Positions 1 to 9,557 of a stretch of DNA of 64,000 nucleotides are shown here, piece by piece. The notes under the pieces were generated by a model. The model was not told the DNA's origin. It did no database searches and saw only the letters and a list, made by a program, of their open reading frames with translations. The translations under genes were made by a program, and so were the position numbers. Within the stretch, counting starts at the first letter, position 1, and every line of letters begins with the position of its first letter. Origin of the DNA: Dactylonectria macrodidyma (Eukaryota > Ascomycota > Sordariomycetes > Hypocreales > Nectriaceae); assembly GCA_020744425.1 (NCBI GenBank), contig JAGMUV010000043.1, positions 310,001 to 374,000 of the forward strand, given 5' to 3'.

Positions 1-517
1 TAGACTGGCCCGTGTCCCTTCTCCTTCCGCTTGCTTCTGCTAGTTATAGTACGTATACCTAGCGTTCTCCGACAATCTACTCAGCAATCTCGATACCAGC
101 CACTGGCCATGCAGTACGCAGTGGCGTGTTGGACCCAGTGGTTCCGAATTAATTCTGCACAGTAGAAAAGAGGCCCCAAAGGAACTCTACGAGCATATGT
201 ACATACTGTACTGTATGCACTAGACTATGTACGTGCGTACTGGCCCAAGTGTGGACCGTGTACGTTCTCTCGTCTCGCCTTTGTACCAAGCCGCCACCTG
301 TCCCCTCACCCATGGACGATGTTTTATCATGCGGATGCTTCCATGTCCATTGCACAAGTGATCTATACCCTTCCTCGCAGATTTTCCAACGCTGCCACAC
401 TCTGAAGCCGAAAACATGACGCCGAAACCTTGGAATCTCGAGTCCAAGAAATGGATTGCAACGCTACACAAGACGAGGGCGCTTTTCTCCGCGCGGTACG
501 AACAACGCCCATAATTG
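1..517. other. Left-edge sequence, no supported gene
   Basis: I see no ORF with a recognisable product here and no clear repeat. It is the DNA next to the 3' end of the minus-strand Helitron, so it should be the host flank at that insertion. It does not read as the missing gag of the Copia element at 5.4 kb: no CCHC zinc knuckle is visible in any frame. Confidence 0.4.
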
Positions 518-530
518 AAAATACTACGTC

Positions 531-569
531 ACCCCATGCACATTGGAGCGGCGATGGGGTGCATGGGGT
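531..569 (-). repeat. Helitron 3' subterminal hairpin
   Basis: ACCCCATGCAC (531-541) and GTGCATGGGGT (559-569) form a perfect 11-bp stem with a 17-nt loop. The same hairpin, with one mismatch, lies at 26225-26257 just before the end of the second Helitron. A stem-loop shortly before the 3' end is the usual rolling-circle termination signal of Helitrons. Confidence 0.8.
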
Positions 570-624
570 AGCCTCAGCCGAAGGCTGTGTGTCCGCCGGC
601 CGGGAAGCTATTACTACTACTGCA

Positions 625-1344
625 TTATCTACGTACTGGTCCACTGCCATGGTCATTCTTGGTATTATGTGACATGTACGGATTCCGTGTGAGCACCTGT
701 CGTTTCCTAAGCTCCTGATCCCTCATCTTCATCTTCATGCCATCCGGGGGAGACCGGTAGACCAGGTGATCACGATCAAATGGTGCATCCAACATCAGAC
801 CCTCGAGCGTTTTCACGCGAGAGACAGCCACGTAGCTTAAACCAGTCTGAAAGTCCCGGCAGGACAGATCTGTAACTATCATGTCTTCGGTGATGCTTTG
901 TGACTTGTGCACGGTAATGGCGTAGCATACGATCAGGGGAAACTGGGTGCGAGCGCAGAGAGTGGCTCCGATGAGGAATTCCCTCTCAACTGAGAGATTC
1001 GGGACAATCTTCTTGCCATCGGGGGTGGTCAGGAGCACCGGTCCGTTGTATTTGTCAAACTCCATCATGATAACACAGGGAGGGTCTTGGATGGGGTCAG
1101 CCCCGGGTGCCCAGCCGATGCCGTAAACAGTACCGGTACCGCGAGCGCCGTTGCAGAGGCCAACTGGCTGCCAAAGGTTGGATGTCAGCATCAGACGGGC
1201 GCCAATGCATATGAGAATCTGCTTCGCAAGGTTGCCCGCCTTATCATCGGGGGCAGCAGCCGCACCAGGGCCGACGTTCTTAACCTTGATCTGGACGACT
1301 GGCCGGCCGAGGCGATCGGCTAATCCAGTGGTTAGCCTGCACAA
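625..1344 (-). pseudogene. Helitron PIF1-type helicase, C-terminal fragment
   Basis: This 239-codon reading frame matches the end of fungal Helitron Rep/helicases. Visible are the stretch GARLMLTSNLWQPVGLCNG (helicase motif with the Asn-Gly pair), the late superfamily-1 motif YAITVHKSQSITEDM, the motif VI region LSYVAVSRVKTLEGL, and a basic tail MKMKMRDQELRKRQVL. The tail recurs at 26061 in the second Helitron. The Rep (HUH) domain and helicase motifs I-III are absent: the sequence upstream, from about 1345, belongs to the N-terminal part of the same protein family, so an internal deletion fused the two ends. The protein would unwind donor DNA during rolling-circle transposition; this remnant cannot. 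Confidence 0.85.
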
Positions 1345-1863
1345 CGACGACGATCACGGCCAGGGATACCTTTTCCAGGCTCATGAGGAACTGCAGAGAC
1401 GCCTAGTTGAGATATCGAGGGAGTCAGGGAGACAGCCTCCCCCGCACGGCGCCGTGAACGATGGTCGCGCTGTATAGCCACCTGCCTTGCCTTCGCCTCA
1501 GCCTTGGAGGCATCATCTTGTGAGTCTTTCCCACCCTTATGGAACCTAGAAGCCAAGTAAGAGTACTCAGTATCAGTTGTGCTGCTTGGGACAGTAGATG
1601 GATCAAAATTTGACGCGATTTGATCGGTCGTTGGCTGTACGGTCGGTGAGGGAGCAAGAGCGGAAGTTGCGCAAGCTTTGTTGGGTTGGTGGGATTGGCG
1701 TCCCCAGCACCACCTGCGGCTGGCTAATTGGCTCTCCGAATAAACTCCTAGCTATATGAAGTTGCCGTAGCTTCTCTGGCGATGTAGGCTGGGTTCCGGA
1801 TCTCTCGTTGGGAGGCGATAGGCCAGCATCTCCGTCGGCTCTCTTCGTGGCAGGTCTGCCAGG
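1333..1863 (-). pseudogene. Helitron Rep/helicase N-terminal region, downstream piece
   Basis: This continues the ORF that begins at 4945 on the minus strand; the hAT insertion separates the two pieces. Ignoring the hAT and one copy of its 8-bp duplication, the frame runs on without a break through the junction, past RPATKRADGDAGLS, to a stop near 1606. A reading frame shifted by one then continues (DPSTVPSSTTDTEYS, KAEAKARQVAIQRDH) to about 1333. So the coding sequence was interrupted by the hAT and also carries a frameshift. The region is low-complexity linker; assignment to a Helitron protein rests on position between the zinc-motif start and the helicase end. Confidence 0.6.
1856..1863. 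repeat. hAT target-site duplication, left copy
   Basis: CTGCCAGG directly abuts the left TIR. The same 8 bases follow the right TIR at 4665-4672. An 8-bp duplication is diagnostic of hAT insertion. Confidence 0.95.
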
Positions 1864-4664
1864 CAGTGGTGCTAATAATATGGCAATAAAGTAGTATATT
1901 GCAATATAACCCATATGATATAGACTTTCTCATATTGTGACAATATGATATGAAGATTTTGATATTGTGACAATATAATATGAGGATATCCATATTGGCA
2001 ATATATTATTTATATTGGGTTGTCAGTCCTGGGGCGAAATTGCCTGTTGACAGTAGCCGGGGCAGGCCTTACCCTATACCAGCGACCGGGATGCTTGGCA
2101 TTTATTGGCTAGCATTTACCTCAGCACGCGTCTTTATTGACAATCAGACCTAACACGCGACCACGCGTTTCTGCCACGCGTCAGGGGAGGTACGATTGGT
2201 ACGGACCTTGTTGAGCTGGGCCTACCGGTGGTTGCCTGTCGACACTGGCCATCGTCACCTCTGCTCATTTTCTTTATCACTGTCGAGCCTAGACAAGACT
2301 TACCGCCATGCCTCAACAGCGCCTCCCTTTTGCAAAATGGTCACAACGAAGAGAGTCGTCAATTTCAGTCGACTTTTCAGAGTCTTCCAGCCAGCAGTTA
2401 CATGGCCTAGACGAAAGCCAAACGTCCAAATCTCGACCTTACACAGCCTCTACAACCTCCTCCACCAAGCCCAGAACATCATGGGTCTTCTCCCATATGC
2501 CAGACGAGGAGATAGAGACGAGATACTACAATCAGCGGACCGGAAAAGAAGAGTGGCGGTGCAAACATTGTAACAGAACCTATGCCTGTTCTGGGGGTAC
2601 TGCGGCTCCCGCAAAACATCTTATGGACCCTCCTCCTGACGGCCACGGTCTGCCAAAAGGAGCCCCGCGAACAGCTAAAGCGACAACGATACGAACGATT
2701 CTCGAACAAGCTCGTGCTGTGGCAGAAGAAAATCCCCGCAAACGCCGTCGGCTCAACGATCAATCCGGAGATTCGATCGACCCTGACCAGCTCGAGGTAT
2801 TATACGTGAGGTTTATTACAGCCTGCTCTCTCCCATTTCGGCTCGTGGAATGCCCAGAGTTCCGAGCCCTCTTGGCCTACATCAATAACGATATCGATAC
2901 TTGGCTTCCAGATACGCACGAGACTATCAGGAAATGGATCATGCGGCAGTACGAAGACCAGAAGGAGAAGGTCAAGCAGCGTATACAGTCGGCGAAGTCA
3001 AGAGTTCACATCAGCTGCGACCTTTGGACTTCTCCCAACTCTTTGGCCATCTTAGGCGTAGTTGGTCACTATGTCACGGAAGACGGTCAGCTCGAACACC
3101 ATATTTTGGCGTTGAAAGACATCGATAGTGAGCATGACGGTTCTCACCTCGCTGAGGCAATTTTGGAAGTGGTTGACGAATGGGGCTTTGCTTCGAAGCT
3201 TGGATATTTCGTGATGGACAATGCTGGCAATAACGATACAATGATGAGATCCCTTTCGCTTGGTCAGTATAACTCACTATTTCTACTGATTGGCCCTAAC
3301 ATCCCACAGGCCTCCTACGCCGATATGATATCCAATACGACCCCAAGGTTCACCGACTCCGCTGCCAAGGTCATATCATCAACCTCGCCGCCAAAGCTTT
3401 CCTCTTCGTCACCGACAATGAGAAGCTCGAACGCGACGATGCTGGCCTGCATAATGTGACACTAAAGCATATTGAAGCGTGGCGGAAGAAGGGTCCTCTT
3501 GGCAAGCTTCACAACTTCGTCGTTTACATCCAACAGAGTGTTCAGCGCAGCCAAAAGTTTCTGGCTATCAGCCACAACCGTAAGCTTGCGCGAGACAATG
3601 ACACAAGATGGAGCTCGTGGTATACCATGTTGAGGGCGGCATTGAATCTTAGAGATGCAATTGACGGCTATTTTAACAAATGGATGGACGCAGATTGCGA
3701 TAGAGACGAGCTCTCTCCAGAGGAGTAGATCATCTTGGAGAAGATCAAGTCCTTCTTAGAGAAGCTGAAGATGACGACCAAGGCTCTCGAGTCATCGTTT
3801 GCAACACTCGACAATGTCCTCTTGGCGATGGACTTCGTATTGGCACAATTCGAAGCCGGCAAGGAGGCAAGTATCGACGATCCGGTGATGGCACCGATGT
3901 ATAACTCGGGCTGGGCCAAGTTGGATAAGTACTATCGCCTTACTGATGAATCGCCTGCGTATGTTGCAGCCATTGTGCTCCACCCTTCGCATAAATGGCA
4001 CTACATCCAGGAGAACTGGAAAAAGGAGTGGGTTGAGCCTTCAGAGAAGTTGATTGAGACACTGTGGAACGAATATAAACCTGTGGAATCACCGCTTCCT
4101 CTCTGCGAGGTCCCATCGACGACCACGAACGAGTTCTTGAATTGGAGGAACAAGCACCTGCAGCCGTCACTTGTCATGGACGAATACGAGCGATATTGCA
4201 ATTCTGAACGGGTTTATGGCTTTACAAGCGCCCTTGCATGGTGGCTAGAGGAGACGCAGCAGAAAACCTACCCGAGCCTGAGCAAGATGGCCGTGGATAT
4301 ACTGTCAATTCCTGCAATGTCAGCGGAGCCTGAACGACTCTTCTCTGGGGCAAAGATAACGATTACAGACCGTCGAAATCGACTTGGGAGTGATGTAATT
4401 GAAGCATTGGAGTGCCTGAAGTCATGGTTTGGGATACGAGATTATCAGGGTGACGAGATTTGTGCAGAAGCGGTTTAGTGATAGGGTCACGTGGGATATA
4501 TTGGATGTATTGTCACACTGCCAATATATTGGGTTCTTGGCAATAAATACAATATGAGTCATGTTCATATTGGGTAATACAATATGCACCCCTTGACAAT
4601 ACAATAATATTGCGAGGGGGTCCATATTGCCAATATCGTATTGTTTATATTATTAGCAACACTG
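1864..4664 (+). mobile_element. Complete hAT DNA transposon
   Basis: The 2801-bp element has hAT-type terminal inverted repeats: CAGTGGTGCTAATAATAT at 1864 and the complement of CAGTGTTGCTAATAATAT ending at 4664. It is flanked on both sides by the perfect 8-bp target duplication CTGCCAGG (1856-1863 and 4665-4672). AT-rich subterminal stretches with CCAATATATT-like motifs (1880-2020 and 4490-4650) are likely transposase binding regions. It carries one transposase gene and sits inside the Helitron coding sequence. The intact duplication and single coding defect suggest a fairly recent insertion. Confidence 0.95.
2308..4478 (+). CDS. hAT family transposase (one in-frame stop)
   Basis: Exon 1 is 2308-3262 and exon 2 is 3310-4478. 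A 47-nt intron (3263-3309, GTCAGT...CACAG with a CTGAT branch site) brings the two frames into register, giving about 707 codons. Near residues 75-105 is a BED-type zinc finger (WRCKHCNRTYACS...KHLM). The catalytic core follows (SCDLWTSPN; VMDNAGNNDTM; in exon 2 the CxxHIxNLAAK stretch). The hAT dimerisation motif is at the end (LSIPAMSAEPERLFSGAK...LECLKSWF). One TAG at 3726-3728 interrupts an otherwise good ORF; CAG-to-TAG change is the simplest explanation. The protein would cut and paste this element; this copy is probably inactive unless the stop is read through. Confidence 0.9.
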
Positions 4665-4945
4665 CTGCCAGGTGAGGATGGACGAAGTGCAATGTTCCGC
4701 AGCGTCTGGAGCACGACTTTGGATCTAGAATGCTTCATTTGATGAGGGTTAAGAGTCTTATAGACGAGGAAGGTAGAGCTTACATGGGAAACGCGCTGGT
4801 TACGGCAGTCTATGCATTGCTTAGTTTGCCCAGCAGACTGCCTCTTTGCTGTGAAGGCACTCTCCGGTCTCTCCTCCCCACAACGAGCACAAACAACGAA
4901 GAGTACATCATTAGAGAGCTCTTCGGGGTTGAGACCGAAATCCAT
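4665..4945 (-). pseudogene. Helitron Rep/helicase N-terminus with CxxC zinc motif
   Basis: Starting at the ATG at 4945 the protein begins MDFGLNPEELSND and has a compact zinc motif: CARCG, 19 residues, then KQCIDCR. This kind of N-terminal zinc knuckle precedes the Rep domain in fungal Helitron proteins. The ORF is cut at 4665 by the hAT element. A second copy (over 90% alike by eye) is at 18948-19220 on the plus strand. An alternative reading is a stand-alone Stc1-like zinc protein, but the Helitron ends on both sides favour the Helitron assignment. Confidence 0.65.
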
Positions 4946-5211
4946 TACTCAATCAACGAGGCCATATCGAGACCTGTCGAATTGGGGAGATGAATTGAAC
5001 GCGTGGTACTGGTACAGTACCGGTACTGAGTAAACAAACAATTCCAAACGGACGCAAGCTGCTCCGCGTGAACCTTTCAGGGGCCAGCACCCATGGGCCC
5101 CACTCTTTTGGTGCCATCAGCCAGTTGCGCGTTGTTTTGCGACTGGCCATACAAAATCTGGACCAATCAGATTCCGAGAAACTTATTTATCCCTGTCTGC
5201 ACCAAACTGGG

Positions 5212-5368
5212 GAGCAGCCGCCACGCCGGCTTGCTAGGAAGGCCTCCCGTTAGGAAGCCATTTTATTAGCCAATCAGAAGGCAGATAACTTTGCAACCAA
5301 TCAGAGGCCAGGACTCAGGGTGTCAAGGGTCGGGCGCGAATAAGAAAGACCTTCCTAACGGAAGGCAC
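5212..5368. repeat. Insertion with inverted repeat, absent from the second Helitron 5' copy
   Basis: Compared with the copy at 18660-18720, this stretch is extra: the flanks (TCTGCACCAAAC and CCTCATTATTCGGG) are adjacent in the other copy. It contains an 11-bp inverted repeat CCGTTAGGAAG (near 5247-5257) and CTTCCTAACGG (near 5351-5361). It may be a small MITE or the remains of one. No coding sequence. Confidence 0.5.
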
Positions 5369-5473
5369 CCTCATTATTCGGGAAAACTTAAGAACTGATG
5401 TAGAGTCAGCCTTCGGCTGAATGATCGTCAACACGATGACGTCAAGAATCTTCACATCAAGGAGTCAAACCAT

Positions 5474-8400
5474 ATGACGGTCGAAAGGTCGTTCCTGATC
5501 TTTGAAGACAAAATCTCTATTGAACTTGTTGAAACCACGGAGACGTGTAGAGTCTCACTGGACAAGATCAACTCACACGCGACATGGCTGTTCGACACGG
5601 GTTCTTCAGTCCATATCTGCAATGATCGGAGTATCTTCAGCGAACTACGGCCTACAACGCGAACCGTCCTCCTCACTGGTGGTGGAAAAGTCTTCCCGTC
5701 CGGTAGAGGAACGGTTAAGGTTAACTTTGTTAACAAGTGGCAAGAGGAGGTTACCATAAACCTCAAAGACACCCTATTCATCCCTGAGTTTCCAGTCAAC
5801 GTCATGTCCGGACTTAGGTTATATAAGAGTGGCGGCTGGGTGGACGGCAACGACCTCTATGATCCCACAGGAGATCTTTTTGGTCAACTCTACGTTGGAG
5901 GCGATGGTCCCTACGTCAGCACTAGAGAGACTACCGTTCACCGACGTCAACTGGAGCCTCAGAACTACACCATTTCGTCAACACAATGCCTGGACACTGA
6001 TCTTTGGCATCGAAGGCTCGGTCATGTCAATCCCTATCAGGTATCCCAAACTGCAAAGATTACCAAAGGGATGTTCTGTGGCAAGCGCCACAACCACAAA
6101 CCCTTCAACTACTGCCTCGCCTGCGACGTCTCAAAGGCCCTAAGATGGTCCCCTCGGAACAAACGAAAACGGGCTATCAAGGCCGGATTTATCCATGTTG
6201 ACACCTTCAAGGTCAATCCTTTGGGGATCAACGGCGAACAATGGGGAATGATTGCCACAGATGATAGACATCGAATGAGATGGGCCTATACATTTTCAAG
6301 AAAAGGAATGGCGTCGGAGCTTCTAAGCCAGCTCATCTCAATGCTCCAGACTCACTACGGGATCCGAGTTTATACAATCCAGATGGATGGTGGCTCTGAA
6401 CTCTATGGCAAGTCTGTCAAGCATGTCGAGTCGACACACGGCATGAAAATCATCAACACAACGCCATACACTCCCGAATATAACGGGGTTGCTGAGCGGT
6501 CAAACCGCATCATGTTTGACAGAGCCAGAGCAACCACCGAATCAGAACAGGTTCCAATGGAACTTTGGCCATTAGTCCTAGAAGACATGGTGCGCAAAAC
6601 GAATATAACTGCCACCAGGGCCGTCAACGGGCTTACTCCTCTCGAGAGCTTTCTCAACGAGGTCTTCCCGGGGCAAGACAACAAGCCCGACCTCTCCGGA
6701 GAACGAATCTGTGGCTCACAAGTCACAATCCACCTACCGCAAGAACGGAGATTAAGATCATTCAAGTTTGGTCCAAGAGGAGAAACTGGAATCTACCTAT
6801 GCATGGAAGGTTCACAAATATACACCTGATGGGTGCCCTCTCGCAGAAAGGGACATCAACTGGTCCGCTCTGCACATGTTACATTCTATGAAAAGGTCGG
6901 AGAAACCGAACATCTGAACGAAACTGAGCATGATGTTGAGCCGACAATCCGCACGAACGGAGCTCCCATTTCAAGTCGGCCACAGTCTGTTCTGGAGCAA
7001 ATTGAGACTCCAAGTTCATATCAACCTGAAGTGAATAATCTTCAACATGCCGAGGTGCATAATCCTCAGCGTGAACAGACGACAACATCAAGGACATCAG
7101 TTCAGCTGCCTGATCCCCGAAAAGAGGAGATCACTGAGCCCAAAACAATGACTGAAGCGCTTCAAGGTCCATACAGGGAGCATTGGCTCAGAGCAATACA
7201 CAGTGAGCTGCACAGTCTCCTCACGAAAGGAACATGGCGTATGTTGGACCAAAACCAAGCTCACCATAGGCCACTCACAGTCAAGTGGGTTTTCAAGGTC
7301 AAGAAGAATGAGGACGGTGGCCTGGAAAAGTTCAAGGCACGGCTGGTAGTCAGAGGCTTCGAACAACAGCCTGGGCTCGACTATTACCAGACCTTTGCTT
7401 CTGTTGCTAAAGTAGCAACATGGAGAATCCTCCTCTCCGTTGCTTCCTGTCTTGACTGGGAGATTGAACAAATGGAAGTGTCCACGGCTTTCCTGGAAGG
7501 GGACCTTGACGAGGAAATCTTCATCGAGATGCCGGAAGGACTCGGCGAGTAATTACTTCAATCAACACCCAGAAGACTGCCCACCAGGTTTCTCAACAGA
7601 GAAAATCTGCAAGCTGATCAAATCGCTTTATGGGCTCAAGCAGGCTCCTCGGCAATGGCAAAAGAAATTGAAGAAGGCCTTAGAATCCCTTGGCTTCAGA
7701 CAAATGATGTCTGACACGGCTGTATACTACAATCTCACAACGGGAGTAGTTATCATTACATATGTGGATGACTTTCTCATTATGGGCAGCAATAAGGAAG
7801 CAATCCAAGGGTACAAAACCCGCCTGGGAGAGATCTTCACAATGACTGATCTCGGCCCTGTCAAATATTTCCTCGGTGTAAGAATCACCCGCGACAGGAA
7901 CTCAAGACTAATATACCTCTCCCAGGATGCATACTTTACTAGAATCCTCGAGAAATTCGGTCTTGAGGAATGCCGACCCGTCAACATTCCCATGGAGCGA
8001 AATGCGCTCTCCACACTGCTACCACGAGACGACACGGATTCTGCTTCCCCGAGGGAACGCGAGGACTACAGCTCAATGACTGGTTCTCTCATGTACGGAA
8101 TGACACAGACCAGACCCGATCTAGCCTTTCTTCTTTCAGTTCTTTCAAGATACATGGCAAACCCTTCACTTGTTCATTCAAGACTTGCCAAGAGAGGACT
8201 TCGCTACCTACAGAAGACAAGGGACCACGGTCTGGTGCTTGGGGGCGTCAAGAAAGACAAGGACACTGCGTGGAATATTATCGCCTGGGCCGATTCAGAC
8301 TGGAAAAGGGACAAGTCGACAGGAAGATCAACCTTCGGCTGGCTAGTTCAACTGGAAGGATCTACGGTCTCCTGGAGAGCCAAAAGACACGAAACCGTGG

Positions 8401-8810
8401 CTCTCTCTACCACTGAGGCCGAATACACTGCTCTTTCCCAATGCGCCAGAGAATTAGCCTGGATCAGAAACCTCTTCTCCGAATTACAGCTCCCTCTCAA
8501 CATGCCAGTCCTTCTGAACGGCGACAATCAGGGTTCTCTGAAACTTTGTAGAAACCCTGAGCTTCAGCAACGAACGAAGCATATTCCATTGGTCGAACAT
8601 CACATCCGAGAAGAAGTTGAAGCCGGAAACATCGACGTACAATACGTCAGCACTCATGAACAGATACCGGTAGCAGACGGTCTTACGAAGCCATTATATG
8701 CTGTCAGTCACGGCCACTTCCTTGAAGCAATCCGAGTTAGTCCATGCCCAGTTGAAGAAGGCGGTCGTCTCCTTTGGAGTACTGAAGTCCACGATGACCC
8801 TGTACCCTGA
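5474..8810 (+). pseudogene. Copia pol polyprotein (PR-IN-RT-RH), broken
   Basis: The frame is open from about 5424; 5474 is the first ATG. In order: protease (LFDTGSSVHICND near 5590), the integrase HHCC zinc site (LWHRRLGHVNP...CLACDV near 6000-6130), the integrase core (VDTFKVN, DGGSELYG, TTPYTPEYNGVAERSN), reverse transcriptase (VKWVFKVKKNEDG near 7285, SLYGLKQAPRQW, catalytic YVDDFLIMG near 7758), and RNase H (WADSDWKRD...STTEAEYTAL near 8290-8440). A TGA at 6827-6829 interrupts the frame where an Arg CGA codon would fit. The frame shifts by one between about 7525 and 7560. Both breaks mean no full polyprotein can be made. Gag is absent. Confidence 0.9.
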
Positions 8811-8830
8811 AGTCAAGGTGGATGGGGGCG

Positions 8831-9045
8831 TGTTGGAAGAACTGAGGATTCCCCCTCAACTTCAGGATTAAAGTTAACCTAAAACTTAGATCGTAGGACT
8901 TGATCGTAGGACTTTCTAGGACTCAAGCCCTAGAAGGGACCACTCGAAAATATAAGGTCTTAAAGGTCCTTCGATTGCAAGAAGAACAATCACAATAATA
9001 ACCACCTTTTATCAAGTGCACTCAGCATCACTGCGCAATCCAACA
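8831..9045 (+). repeat. Copia 3' LTR
   Basis: The LTR begins TGTTGGAAGAACTGAGG directly after the purine tract GGTGGATGGGGGCG and ends ATCCAACA. The perfect 7-bp terminal repeats TGTTGGA/TCCAACA are typical of Copia LTRs. Length 215 bp. No partner LTR is present in the window. Confidence 0.8.
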
Positions 9046-9557
9046 ACAAGGGATGCACCGTAGAGCCATTTGATATCGAATCGCTTCTTTCAACCGACAA
9101 CAAACCAACTGCCGATGTAGAAGGAAATTCTAGAAACAACCTGGCGCCGTGTTTCAAATGAGGAGAATGGTTCGACCATGGACAGTCACAGGGCTCAAAT
9201 CGGAGTGGGTCCCCGAACCAAAAGGGGCAATACATCATTGCTTATACAGATTGGGAAGTCGCTGGATTCCGTGCCCTCCCCTCCGATCCAAAACTGCAAT
9301 AAACCTGGTTAGACGAGCTGTGGCTTTTGACTCAAGTGAGTACTCATATACACTCACATCAGCAGTTGAAACTGAGCCAATAAAGCTTCAATAGTTGCAG
9401 CTGACTCTCTCGTGTTCAGGTCTCCGACGCAGAAGTACCCAAACGTGTGAAACCGGAACAGGTCTAGGCGTGGGCCCAGAGAACGGCGTGGCCACCGCCG
9501 TAATTGGCATCAATCCTTGTCTCATTCCAACAATGTTATACACGAAAATGAGCTAAC
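9046..9557. other. Interval between Copia LTR and permease gene
   Basis: A short open frame on the plus strand (9149-9394, 81 codons) shows no recognisable domain and is probably chance. The right part (about 9400-9557) is likely the 3' untranslated region of the minus-strand permease gene. Confidence 0.3.

Larger units (their letters stand above)
518..5421 (-). mobile_element. Internally deleted Helitron (Helitron2-like ends) with a nested hAT
   Basis: On the minus strand this runs from a 5' end at about 5421 (TCAGCCGAAGGCTGACTCT) to a 3' end at about 518 (GTATTTT). Near the 3' end lies a perfect 11-bp hairpin (531-541 with 559-569), preceded by another CAGCCTTCGGCTG hairpin that mirrors the one at the 5' end. 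Inside are the N-terminus of a fungal Helitron Rep/helicase (4945 downwards) and its PIF1-type C-terminus (1344-625), with the middle deleted. A second copy of the two ends at 25449-26270 supports the borders. There is no CTRR 3' terminus, so it resembles the non-canonical Helitron2 class rather than canonical Helitrons. Without the 2.8-kb hAT it would be about 2.1 kb. It cannot encode a working transposase. Confidence 0.8.
5423..9045 (+). mobile_element. Copia (Ty1) LTR retrotransposon, 5'-truncated
   Basis: Protease, integrase, reverse transcriptase and RNase H occur in the Copia order, followed by a polypurine stretch (8815-8828) and a 3' LTR. The 5' LTR and gag are missing: the open frame begins right at the Helitron 5' end near 5422. 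The element is therefore cut by, or joined to, the Helitron. It carries an in-frame stop and a frameshift, so it is inactive. Confidence 0.9.
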
